A DNA stretch of 64,000 nt from JAKJGV01 sp964617565. GTDB taxonomy: Bacteria > Verrucomicrobiota > Kiritimatiellia > CAIQIC01 > JAGNIJ01. The stretch covers positions 1 to 64,000 of the forward strand of contig CAZTYH010000004.1 of NCBI GenBank assembly GCA_964617565.1. Reading direction: 5' to 3'. A program made the position numbers and the translations under genes. The first letter of the stretch is position 1; each line of letters starts with the position of its first letter. The notes under the pieces are model-generated. The model saw only the letters and a program-made list of their open reading frames with translations, was not told where the DNA came from and searched no databases. Below are positions 1 to 8,177 of the stretch, in pieces.

Positions 1-943
1 GGATATCCGAGGTAATGCGGAACGTCTTGTTGTCGCGAATCAGCGAACGAATCGAAGGCGTCGCCTGCATGAACTCAAAAGCGGCCACGCGGCCGGGTTT
101 ATCCGCCCGCACCAGCAGCAGCTGGGAGATAACCGCCTCGACGCTGGACGAAAGTTGTGTGCGGATCTGTTCCTGCTGGTCGGTCGGGAACGCGTCCACG
201 ATACGATCCACCGTACGCGCGGCGCCCGTCGTGTGCAGGGTGGCGAACACGAGATGGCCCGTTTCCGCCGCCGTGATGGCGGCTTCCATCGTCTCGAGGT
301 CGCGCATTTCACCGACGAGTATGACGTCCGGGTCCTGGCGCAGGCCGCGCCGCAGCGCCTCCTTGAATGTCGGCACGTCCACCCCGATCTCGCGCTGGGT
401 CACCACGCTGCGCTTGTGCACGTGATAATATTCGATCGGGTCTTCGATCGTGATGATGTGGCAATCGCGCTCTTCGTTGATGATATTGATCATGCTCGCG
501 AGCGTCGTCGTTTTGCCCGAACCGGTCGGACCGGTCACCAGGATCAGGCCGCGCGGCTTGAACAAAAGGTCCTTCACCTGCGGCGGCAGGCCGATCTCCT
601 CGAGGGTCATCAGCTTCGAGGGAATCTGGCGGAGCACGATGCCGATATAGCCCTTCTGCTTGAATACGCTCACGCGGAAACGCGCGGCGTCTCCGAAACC
701 GAAGCCGAAGTCGGTGCCACCCTGTTCGCGCACCTTGTGCAGGTGGTCCTCGGAAGTGATGCTCTTCATGAGCCGCTCGGTGTCTTCCGGGCGGAGCGGG
801 TCGGCATCCAACGGCTGCAATGAGCCGTGAATACGCAGGACCGGCGGCGCCCCCACCGCAAGATGCAGGTCCGAGGAGCCTTCGTCCACGACGAGCTGAA
901 GCAGGTCGCTCATCGAAATATCGGATGTACGAGTCATGCCCAT
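1..943 (-). CDS. pilT: Type IV pilus retraction ATPase PilT (C-terminus beyond window)
   Basis: Hexameric secretion-type ATPase that powers pilus retraction and twitching motility at the inner membrane. About 314 N-terminal residues are visible. They include an N-terminal PAS-like part, a Walker A loop GPTGSGKTTT near residue 138, a Walker B region LVGEMRDLET and the histidine-box segment GHLVFATLHT, all typical of PilT. The ATG at 943 lies one base after the stop of the upstream pilB-type gene; a second in-frame ATG is at 937. The gene runs off the left edge, so its last part is not seen. The paralogue PilU cannot be fully excluded, but GEMRDLET followed by AAETGHLVFATLHT favours PilT. Confidence 0.93.
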   Translation of the reverse strand, partial: MGMTRTSDISMSDLLQLVVDEGSSDLHLAVGAPPVLRIHGSLQPLDADPLRPEDTERLMKSITSEDHLHKVREQGGTDFGFGFGDAARFRVSVFKQKGYIGIVLRQIPSKLMTLEEIGLPPQVKDLLFKPRGLILVTGPTGSGKTTTLASMINIINEERDCHIITIEDPIEYYHVHKRSVVTQREIGVDVPTFKEALRRGLRQDPDVILVGEMRDLETMEAAITAAETGHLVFATLHTTGAARTVDRIVDAFPTDQQEQIRTQLSSSVEAVISQLLLVRADKPGRVAAFEFMQATPSIRSLIRDNKTFRITSDI

Positions 944-944
944 A

Positions 945-2654
945 TCAGTCCACGTCTCCCATGGTTACGCGAAACACTTCGTCCAGCGTCGTGACGCCCG
1001 CAATGACCTTGCGCAACCCGTCTTCGCGCAGCGTCCGCATACCGATTTGGCGCGCCTTGAGACGGAGTTCCGATGCCGAAACGTGTTCGAAAATCATGTG
1101 CCGCACTTCATCATTCACAAGGAAGATTTCAAAAATACCCAGTCGGCCCCGGTAGCCGGTGAAGTTGCAGTCGGTGCAGCCCTTGCCCCGGAACAGCTGG
1201 GACTGCTCGAACTGACCCGCCATCGGGCCAAGCATGCGCAACTCCGTTTCCGACGGCTTCACCTCGTCCTTGCATTTCTCGCAGATTTTCCTCACGAGAC
1301 GCTGGGCCATGATCGCGCGCGTGGAAGACGCAACAAGGAACGGTTTCACCCCGATATCAATCAACCGGATCACCGCGCTCGGCGCATCGTTTGTGTGAAG
1401 CGTGCTGAAAACCAGGTGACCGGTCAGCGACGCATTCACGGCGATTTCCGCCGTTTCCATGTCGCGAATTTCACCGATCATGATGATGTTCGGCGCCTGA
1501 CGCAGAATGGATCGGAGCGCTGCGGCAAAAGTGAGCCCGATGTCCGTGCGGACATGAACCTGGTTGATGCCGGACATCTGGTATTCGACAGGATCTTCCA
1601 CCGTGATGATCTTGCGGTCCGGACGGTTGATGTAGTTGAGACACGCGTACAGCGTCGTCGTTTTGCCGGAACCCGTCGGGCCCGTCACCAGCAGAATACC
1701 GTCGGAAAGCCCGATCAGTCGCTCAAAGGTCTGCTGGTCATCGGACAGGAACCCGAGTTGTGGAAGGCCGAGCATGAGGCCCTGCTTGTCGAGAATACGC
1801 ATCACGATGCTCTCGCCGTGATTCGACGGAATGGAAGACACGCGAAGGTCCAGATCGCGGCCCATGACGTTGATCTGGATACGGCCGTCCTGCGGCACGC
1901 GCTTTTCCGCGATGCTCATGTTGGCCATGATCTTCACGCGGCTGATGATCGCGGACTGCAGCTTCTTGGGCGGACTGTCCACTTCGTGCAGTACGCCGTC
2001 AACGCGGTAACGGACGCGGAACTTCTTCGCCAGCGGTTCAAGATGAATGTCGGACGCGCGGCTGCGGAACGCTTCGAGAATGATCAAGCTGACCAGCTTG
2101 ATGATCGGAGCATCCGCTTCGGTGACATCGCTCTCCACCGACAGCGCCTTCATCGCATCGCCCGGCAACGCCACGGTCCCTTCGGTGATCTCCTCCAGCA
2201 TGGATTCAACGGACCCGCCGGAATAGGCGTAGTAATGGTTCAGGGCCGTCTCGATTTCCTCGGCCGGCGCCACGACACCTTCAACGTTGCACTTGAGAAT
2301 ATAGCGCAGACTGTCCAGCGTCTCGACATCCAGGGGATCGCTGAGCGCGACGGTCAGCATGCTGTCGTTCTTGAAGACGGGAACAATTTTGTAGCGGCGC
2401 GCCACTTCGCCGGGAACCAGGTCGAGCACTTCCTGCGGGATATCAAGCCCGGTCAGCGAAATCATTTCCATGCCGAACTGGCTGGCGAGCGTTTTGAGAA
2501 TATCCGTTTTTGAAACGACGTTCCGCTGTGCGAGAACATCTACGACGCTCTTGTCTTCCTGCCCCGCAATCGCGCGCGCCTCACTGGCCTGTTCGCGGGA
2601 AATAAGCCCGACACTCTCCAGTATCTCGAGAATGTATTCGTCGTTTGCAGTCAA
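945..2654 (-). CDS. pilB: Type IV pilus assembly / type II secretion ATPase (PilB/GspE family)
   Basis: ATPase driving pilus extension or pseudopilus assembly. The order of parts is an N-terminal MshEN-like domain, an Asp-box/His-box AAA core with Walker A GPTGSGKTTT, Walker B IIMIGEIRDMETA, and a four-cysteine zinc module (CEKC and, about 50 residues later, CTDC) near the C-terminus. The open frame extends to a TTG at 2738, but the in-frame TTG at 2654 has AAGGAG nine bases upstream and begins exactly where the conserved N-terminal domain starts, so I prefer it (569 residues). It is followed immediately by pilT, which suggests a pilus operon, not type II secretion. No pilC or pilin gene is in view. 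Confidence 0.88.
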   Translation of the reverse strand: MTANDEYILEILESVGLISREQASEARAIAGQEDKSVVDVLAQRNVVSKTDILKTLASQFGMEMISLTGLDIPQEVLDLVPGEVARRYKIVPVFKNDSMLTVALSDPLDVETLDSLRYILKCNVEGVVAPAEEIETALNHYYAYSGGSVESMLEEITEGTVALPGDAMKALSVESDVTEADAPIIKLVSLIILEAFRSRASDIHLEPLAKKFRVRYRVDGVLHEVDSPPKKLQSAIISRVKIMANMSIAEKRVPQDGRIQINVMGRDLDLRVSSIPSNHGESIVMRILDKQGLMLGLPQLGFLSDDQQTFERLIGLSDGILLVTGPTGSGKTTTLYACLNYINRPDRKIITVEDPVEYQMSGINQVHVRTDIGLTFAAALRSILRQAPNIIMIGEIRDMETAEIAVNASLTGHLVFSTLHTNDAPSAVIRLIDIGVKPFLVASSTRAIMAQRLVRKICEKCKDEVKPSETELRMLGPMAGQFEQSQLFRGKGCTDCNFTGYRGRLGIFEIFLVNDEVRHMIFEHVSASELRLKARQIGMRTLREDGLRKVIAGVTTLDEVFRVTMGDVD

Positions 2655-2796
2655 AGGCCTCTGCTCCTTCGAACGAAAGTATAAGGCGGCCCGCCTCGGC
2701 TGTTTATACGTCGGAACAATATCACGTCGCAATTCCAAGTGTCAACGGGCGGGAAAACGGTTTGATTGGTCAATTTGAGATTTGTTTATTGGAAGT

Positions 2797-2829
2797 CTAA
2801 TTCCCAATCTCCAATCTCTAATCCCTAAC
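2797..2829 (-). repeat. Dispersed repeat family I, copy at gatB 3' end
   Basis: Read on the minus strand it contains GGGATTAGAGATTGGAGATT. The TAG inside it is the gatB stop codon. Related copies lie at 4400-4485 (gatA stop) and 56108-56138. Only the local similarity is seen directly; the extent of the family in the genome is unknown. Confidence 0.7.
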
Positions 2830-4400
2830 CAACATCTTCCTCAACGCCTCCTGCACCACCTGTGGATTCGCCTTACCTTTGCTGAGGCGCATGACCTGCC
2901 CCACCAGGAACTGCAGCGCCGCCGTCTTGCCGGCCTTGAAATCCTCAACCGATTTTGCGTTCGCCGCGATCGCCTGCTCCACAAACGCATCAATCGCGCC
3001 CGTATCGCTCACCTGCGCCATGCCGCGTTCCTTCACAATCGCCGCCGGATCCCCGCCCTGCTCGAACAGGATCGCAAAAACCTCCCGCGCACGCGGTATA
3101 TTCAACGTTTTTACGTCCACCAGCTTGATCAGATCAGCCAGGGCCCGCGGGGTGATCGGCGCCTGGGCAAGCTCCATCTCTTTTTCCGAAAGGCATCGCA
3201 ACACGTCCGTCATCACCCAGTTCGACGCGGCCTTCGCATTGCCGCTCAGCCGGGNNNNNNNNNNNNNNNNNNNNNNNNNNNNNNNNNNNNNNNNNNNNNN
3301 NNNNNNNNNNNNNNNNNNNNNNNNNNNNNNNNNNNNNNNNNNNNNNNNNNNNNNAACACGTCCGTCATCACCCAGTTCGACGCGGCCTTCGCATTGCCGC
3401 TCAGCCGGGCCGTCTCCTCATAGAAATCGGCCACGACCTTGTCCGCCACCAGTACGCCGGCGTCATACTCGGGAATCCCATATTCGGCCACAAAACGCTC
3501 GCGCCGCGCCTGCGGCAGTTCGGGGATCTGCTTCCGCCATTCGACAAGCTGGCTCCCGGCAATCACCACCGGCATCAGGTCCGGCTCGGGAAAATAACGA
3601 TAGTCGTGCGCATACTCCTTCGACCTCATGCTTTCCGTGACGCCTGCGTCCGGATTCCAGCGGCGCGTCTCCTGCACGATCTGCCCGCCTTTTTCAAGCG
3701 TGCCGATCTGGCGCCGGATTTCATACTGAAGCGCCGCGCGCACTCCCTTGAAGGTGTTCATGTTCTTGATCTCGGCCTTCGTGCCGAGCTTGTCGGACCC
3801 TTCCGGGCGCACGCTCACGTTGACGTCGCACCGCATATTCCCCTGCTCGAGATTGCACTCGCTCACGCCGCCGTAAACGAGAATCTGCTTCAGCGCAAGG
3901 AGGTATTCGAATGCCTCTTCGGGCGTGGAGAGATCAGGCTCCGAAACAATTTCCATCAGCGGCGTGCCCGCGCGGTTGAAATCCACTCCGCTCGAAGTCT
4001 CGAAATGCATGTTCTTGCCGACATCCTCTTCGAGATGAATGCGCGTCACGCCGATCGTCTTCTGAACCCCGCCGACCGCGATGTTCACCGAGCCGCCAAC
4101 GCACAACGGCTTGTCGTATTGCGAAATCTGGTAGTTTTTCGGCATATCCGGATAGAAGTAGTTCTTCCGGTCGAACTTGCTGTACTCGCTGATGCGTGAA
4201 CCGATCATCATGCCGCTGATCACCGTCAGCCGGATCGCCTCCTCGTTCACCGTCGGCATCGAGCCGGGATACCCGAGACATACCGGACACACAAACGTGT
4301 TCGGCTCGCCGCCGAACTCGTTCCGGCATCCGCAGAAGATCTTCGTTCGCGTCTTGAGCTGGACGTGTACTTCAAGGCCTATGGAGGCTGTGTAGGGCAT
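2818..4400 (-). CDS. gatB: Asp-tRNA(Asn)/Glu-tRNA(Gln) amidotransferase subunit B, interrupted by a false gap
   Basis: Subunit of GatCAB, which converts Glu-tRNA(Gln) and/or Asp-tRNA(Asn) to the amide form in organisms lacking GlnRS or AsnRS; GatB holds the kinase-like tRNA-binding active site. The N-terminal part shows the GatB signature IGLEVHVQL, the CxC-x(n)-CPVC zinc cysteines and HLEEDVGK. The C-terminal part is the helical and YqeY-like tail. The coding frame is broken by 100 N at 3255-3354. A 55-base sequence (3200-3254) is repeated exactly after the Ns (3355-3409). Deleting one copy plus the Ns (155 bases) restores a single frame of 475 residues, the normal family length. The gene is therefore intact. 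Downstream gene of gatC-gatA. Confidence 0.96.
3255..3354. other. 100-N scaffold join with duplicated 55-base flanks (assembly artefact)
   Basis: The 55 bases before the Ns (3200-3254) equal the 55 bases after them (3355-3409). This is what a k=55 assembly graph overlap padded with 100 N looks like. No sequence is missing, and gatB becomes continuous when the duplicate is removed. Confidence 0.95.
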
Positions 4401-4485
4401 TGGGGATTGGTAGATTGGTTATTAGTTATTGGTTATTAGTTATTGGGAATCTCATCCATAATCTCCAATCTCTAATCCCCAATTC
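4400..4485 (-). repeat. Dispersed repeat family I, copy between gatA and gatB
   Basis: The gatA end reads GGGGATTAGAGATTGGAGAT on the minus strand, with the TAG at 4474-4472 being the gatA stop. It is followed by a run of ATTGG/TTAGT/ATTAG-like units up to the gatB start. It strongly resembles the copy at the gatB stop. Confidence 0.7.
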
Positions 4486-5911
4486 CGCTCCTTTCAAACG
4501 CATACGCTGTCCTCAATACCTTCTCCTCGCCCAGTGCCGGGCCGAGGACTTGCAGGCCGACCGGCAACTTCTTCGAGGTAAATCCGCACGGCACGGAAAC
4601 GCCGCAGATCCCCGCAAGATTCGCCGTCACCGTAAAGATATCGCCGAGATACATTTGCACCGGGTCGCCGGTCTTCTCGCCGATTCGGTACGCCGCCGTC
4701 GGTGCGACCGGTGTCAGGATCGCGTCGCACGTCTTGAACGCCTCCTCGAAATCGCGCCGGATCAACGTGCGTACTTTCTGCGCGCGCAGGTAATACGCAT
4801 CGTAATAGCCGCTGCTGAGCACATACGTTCCGAGAATGATGCGCCGCTTGACTTCCGTGCCGAAGCCGGCCGCCCTCGTTTTTCCATAGAGGTCAATCGG
4901 GTCCTCGCCCTCCACGCGCGCGCCGTAACGTACACCGTCAAAACGCGCCAGGTTGGCCGACGCTTCCGCCGTGGCGATGACATAGTATGTCGCGATGGCA
5001 TAAGGTGTGTGCGGCAGGCTGATCTCCACGACCTCCGCGCCCAGTTCGCGGCACCGTTCCACCGCCGCCCGAACCGCCGTCTCGACCTCGGGGTCCATAC
5101 CTTTAATAAAGTATTCTCTTGGAAGGCCCAGCTTCATTCCCTTGAGATCGTCTTTCAGCGCGGCGCGATAATCGGGCACCTCCGCGCGAAGCGATGAGGA
5201 ATCCATCGAATCCGCTCCGGCCATGATTTGCAGCAACGTTGCGGCATCGCGCACGTCGCGCGTGATCGGCCCGATCTGGTCCAGCGACGATGCGTAAGCG
5301 ACAAGTCCGTAACGCGAAATGCGGCCGTAGGTGGGCTTGAGTCCGACGCATCCGCAGAACGATGCGGGCTGACGGATCGAACCGCCCGTGTCGGTGCCGA
5401 GCGCGGCGATCGCCTCGCGCGCGGCCACGGCCGCCGCAGACCCGCCGCTGGAGCCACCGGGTACGTGATCGAGATTCCACGGATTGCGCGTGACCTCGTA
5501 CGCCGAGTTTTCGGTACTCGACCCCATCGCGAATTCGTCCATGTTCAACCGGCCGAGGAACACCGCGCCTTCCGCGCGAAGACGCGCAATCGCGGTCGCG
5601 TCGTAGGGCGACGTATAACCTTTCAGAATCCTGGAACCGCAGGTGCAGGACTGGCCGCGCACATTCAGCACGTCTTTCACCGCGATTGGAACGCCCAGCA
5701 GCGTTCCACCTTTTCCGTCCGCGCGCGCTTTATCCGCCGCGGCCGCCTGCGCGAGCGCATCGTCGGAGTTCACGACGAGGTAAGCGTGAATTTTCGGGTC
5801 TTCCGACGCGATGGAAGCGAGGACGGACTTCACCAGCTCGACGGAACTGCACTGACCGCGGGCCAGCGCATCCGCCGCTTCGCATAATGTCATTTCGTGA
5901 AGTGCCGCCAT
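4472..5911 (-). CDS. gatA: Glutamyl/aspartyl-tRNA amidotransferase subunit A
   Basis: Amidase-signature subunit that hydrolyses glutamine and passes ammonia to GatB. The Ser-cisSer-Lys triad elements are visible: Lys in PIAVKDVL, the glycine/serine loop GGSSGGSAAAVAA and GTDTGGSIRQPASF. About 479 residues, normal for the family. The frame can be extended to 5926, but the ATG at 5911 lies four bases after the gatC stop and is the natural start. The last residues and the TAG stop fall inside a dispersed repeat that also ends gatB. Middle gene of gatC-gatA-gatB. Confidence 0.96.
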   Translation of the reverse strand: MAALHEMTLCEAADALARGQCSSVELVKSVLASIASEDPKIHAYLVVNSDDALAQAAAADKARADGKGGTLLGVPIAVKDVLNVRGQSCTCGSRILKGYTSPYDATAIARLRAEGAVFLGRLNMDEFAMGSSTENSAYEVTRNPWNLDHVPGGSSGGSAAAVAAREAIAALGTDTGGSIRQPASFCGCVGLKPTYGRISRYGLVAYASSLDQIGPITRDVRDAATLLQIMAGADSMDSSSLRAEVPDYRAALKDDLKGMKLGLPREYFIKGMDPEVETAVRAAVERCRELGAEVVEISLPHTPYAIATYYVIATAEASANLARFDGVRYGARVEGEDPIDLYGKTRAAGFGTEVKRRIILGTYVLSSGYYDAYYLRAQKVRTLIRRDFEEAFKTCDAILTPVAPTAAYRIGEKTGDPVQMYLGDIFTVTANLAGICGVSVPCGFTSKKLPVGLQVLGPALGEEKVLRTAYAFERSGIGD

Positions 5912-5915
5912 GGGA

Positions 5916-6221
5916 TTACTCGACAATCTTTGGAACTACGAACTGGCCATTCCGCGCGTGCGGCGCGTTGGCCATGACTTTTTCATGGTCAAGACTCTCC
6001 CGCGGCTCGTCCGCACGAAAGATGTTATGGACCGGGATCGCGTGCGCGGTGGGTTCGACCCCTTCGACCTCCAGCGCGTTGAGCTGTTTGACGTGCTCAA
6101 GAATCTGCTCCAGTTGTCCCTGGAACAAAACCGCCTCCTCATCGCTGAGGTATAACCGCGCCAGGTGCGCCACGTACCGCACATCAATTTTGTCCGCATC
6201 CTGTGAATACTTCGCGTTCAT
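5916..6221 (-). CDS. gatC: Glutamyl/aspartyl-tRNA amidotransferase subunit C
   Basis: Small belt-like subunit that holds GatA and GatB together; about 101 residues. The family pattern VRYVAHLARLYLSDEEA followed by the QLEQILEHVKQL helix and a C-terminal FRADEP segment is clear. The frame extends upstream to 6263, but the ATG at 6221 is chosen because a good sigma70-type promoter lies at 6231-6259. Its -10 box ends only nine bases before this ATG, leaving no room for a ribosome-binding site. That points to a leaderless or near-leaderless message. First gene of the gatCAB operon. Confidence 0.92.
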   Translation of the reverse strand: MNAKYSQDADKIDVRYVAHLARLYLSDEEAVLFQGQLEQILEHVKQLNALEVEGVEPTAHAIPVHNIFRADEPRESLDHEKVMANAPHARNGQFVVPKIVE

Positions 6222-6230
6222 TGGAGACGC

Positions 6231-6259
6231 AGTATAGGGGGCGTCGCGCAATGGATCAA
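6231..6259 (-). promoter_or_regulatory. Promoter of gatCAB
   Basis: On the minus strand TTGATC (6259-6254), a 17-base spacer and TATACT (6236-6231). Transcription would begin near 6224, almost at the gatC ATG (6221). Spacing and box quality make this one of the better promoters in the window; it is not experimentally shown. Confidence 0.6.
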
Positions 6260-6305
6260 GCATTGCGGATTAAGGTGAGATGGCTTCAGGTGACGGACCA
6301 CAGGC

Positions 6306-7622
6306 TTACAGCACAAACCGCAACACGGCTGTGGCCATGCCGAGGAAGAGGAAGAATCCGGTGAGGTCGGTGATCGTGGTGACGATGGAAGCCGACATCA
6401 TCGCGGGATCTAATCCCATGCGCTTGGCCAGAAACGGGAACGTCGCGCCAATGATGGTGGAAACCATCGTGTTGAGCCAAAGCGCACATGCAACCACCAG
6501 GCCCAGCCAGATATTGCCGCGCCATATCCACGTTATGATACTGAGCTGTATACCCAACACCAGCCCATTGATAACACCGACACTGAACTCCTTGCGCACA
6601 ACCATTCCAAGCTGATCCCACTTCACCTGCCCCACCGCCATTCCGCGAATTATGACCGCCATGGCCTGATTGGCGACATTTCCGCCCATATCCGAAATGA
6701 TCGGCATCAGGACGGCGAGGAAGGCAAGCTGTGCTATGGTGGACTCGAAAAGCGCAACCGAAGATACCGCAACAAGATTCAATAACATGTTCAGCATCAT
6801 CCAGGGCAGCCGCTTTTTGATCGAAGAACGTGGTGCTTCGAGCGGATGCTCTTCGCCGGAAGGAATACCGCTCATGCGCAGGATGTCCTCCGTCGTCTCC
6901 TCGCGCAGGACATCAATCACGTCGTCCACGGTCACCGCGCCAAGCAACCGCCCCTCACTATCCACCACGGGCAAGGCCATGTAGTGATGCTTGTCAAACA
7001 TGTGCGCGACATCTTCCTGCGGCATGGAGGACGGAAGCGAAACGACTTCAGGCCGCATGATATCCCTGATCCTCTTTTCGGGCCGCGCAAGGATCAGGTC
7101 ACGCAGCACGATCACACCCAACAGGCGGTTTCCGGCATCTACGGCATAAACGTAATTGACCGACTCCGTCGTGGCCGCTACTTCGCGAAGACGACGGATC
7201 GCCTCTTCGGATGTCAGGTCGGCGGAAATGGCCACGACATCGGGTGTCATCATACCGCCGGCGGTTTCCGGGGAATACTGCATCAGGTCACGCAACGAGG
7301 CTGCGAGTTTCTGATCCAGCCGCCCAAGAATATCCTGCGAGATTTTTTCCGGCAGTTTGCCAAGGATGTCCACCGCATCATCTGGCGCCATTCTTCCGAC
7401 AATGGTCGCCGCTTCGGGCTCATCTATTTTGGAAAATAATTCGGCCGCCGAGACGGGTGTCATCTCGCGAAGCGTCGGGCCCGCTTTTTTCTGAAGGTAA
7501 AGACGATGAAGGAGTTCCACCGCGACCGCGCTATCAAGCGAGGGCAACGCAGCGGCTATATCCGCCGGATGCTGATTCAGCAGGCGGTCCAAATCCAAGG
7601 CATCCATGACGTCATCGGCCAT
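6306..7622 (-). CDS. mgtE: Magnesium transporter MgtE
   Basis: Dimeric Mg2+ channel/transporter of the inner membrane. Order: MgtE N domain (roughly residues 20-125), two CBS domains (about 130-250, which sense cytosolic Mg2+), and five C-terminal membrane helices starting near RLPWMMLNML. The pore signature (PIISDMGGNVANQ) is present. About 438 residues from the ATG at 7622, which lies four bases beyond the stop of the NUDIX gene; the frame also runs upstream to 7676 inside that gene. Last gene of the minus-strand run that starts at 12096. Confidence 0.95.
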   Translation of the reverse strand: MADDVMDALDLDRLLNQHPADIAAALPSLDSAVAVELLHRLYLQKKAGPTLREMTPVSAAELFSKIDEPEAATIVGRMAPDDAVDILGKLPEKISQDILGRLDQKLAASLRDLMQYSPETAGGMMTPDVVAISADLTSEEAIRRLREVAATTESVNYVYAVDAGNRLLGVIVLRDLILARPEKRIRDIMRPEVVSLPSSMPQEDVAHMFDKHHYMALPVVDSEGRLLGAVTVDDVIDVLREETTEDILRMSGIPSGEEHPLEAPRSSIKKRLPWMMLNMLLNLVAVSSVALFESTIAQLAFLAVLMPIISDMGGNVANQAMAVIIRGMAVGQVKWDQLGMVVRKEFSVGVINGLVLGIQLSIITWIWRGNIWLGLVVACALWLNTMVSTIIGATFPFLAKRMGLDPAMMSASIVTTITDLTGFFLFLGMATAVLRFVL

Positions 7623-7626
7623 GTAA

Positions 7627-8085
7627 TCACCGTTTGTAATTCCCGATCCACATATCCGCGGGAACGCTCTGGCCAATCCGCCGCACCAGCCACGGCCGCA
7701 GGATATCCGGCAGCAGTTTCGATTTCTTCAGATCCTTCACCGGCACCCAATCGAATGCCAGTTTCTTCTCGCGCGAACGTACGCGGGAGGATGGCTTCAG
7801 GGCGGGGATACGCAATTCGAAGACGAAATTGACCTCGCAGGTCACACGCCCCTTCCGTTTGTACGTGTACTCGCAGACACCGAGAAATTTTCCGGCGCGC
7901 GAACGCAACCCCATTTCCTCCATCACCTCGCGCTCCAGCGCCGCGCGCGCCGATTCGCCGAAATCCACGTGCCCGCCGGGCAGATAGAGGTTTCCCCGCC
8001 GCACGTTCCGGCATGCCAGCAACATTCCGTCCTTCACCATCACACCACGTGCAATGACTTCGATTTCAGGATTCTTTCTGCTCAC
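7627..8085 (-). CDS. NUDIX hydrolase
   Basis: About 152 residues with a complete NUDIX box: G, five residues, E, seven residues, REV-M-EE-M-GL, within GHVDFGESARAALEREVMEE. NUDIX enzymes hydrolyse nucleoside diphosphate derivatives; the substrate cannot be read from the sequence. The open frame runs up to 8304 through repeat DNA and the end of folC, which is not believable. A GTG at 8085 preceded by GGAG at six bases is the likely start. Lies between folC and mgtE in the same direction. Confidence 0.85.
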   Translation of the reverse strand: MSRKNPEIEVIARGVMVKDGMLLACRNVRRGNLYLPGGHVDFGESARAALEREVMEEMGLRSRAGKFLGVCEYTYKRKGRVTCEVNFVFELRIPALKPSSRVRSREKKLAFDWVPVKDLKKSKLLPDILRPWLVRRIGQSVPADMWIGNYKR

Positions 8086-8105
8086 GAGATTCTCCGGACA
8101 TTTGA

Positions 8106-8177
8106 CGAACATCGAACATTCAACATTGAACGCTGAACTTCGAATTAAGATCAACGCCCTCCGAACTTCAATGTTCT
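8106..8177 (-). repeat. Dispersed repeat family II, folC-NUDIX junction
   Basis: Contains several GAACATTGAA / ATGTTCGATGTT units in both orientations. The folC gene ends in GAACATTGA, where TGA (8170-8168) is its stop. The same unit ends trpC and lhgO, and a variant ends kamA. Confidence 0.7.

Noticed and set aside
936..2513. 525-codon plus-strand open frame
   Set aside because: It is the reverse of the pilB-type gene; the product is His/Arg-rich with no motifs, while the minus strand shows complete ATPase motifs.
3200..3409. 55-base direct repeats around Ns as target-site duplications of a mobile element
   Set aside because: Both cases have exactly 55 bases and exactly 100 N, the signature of assembler k-mer overlaps.
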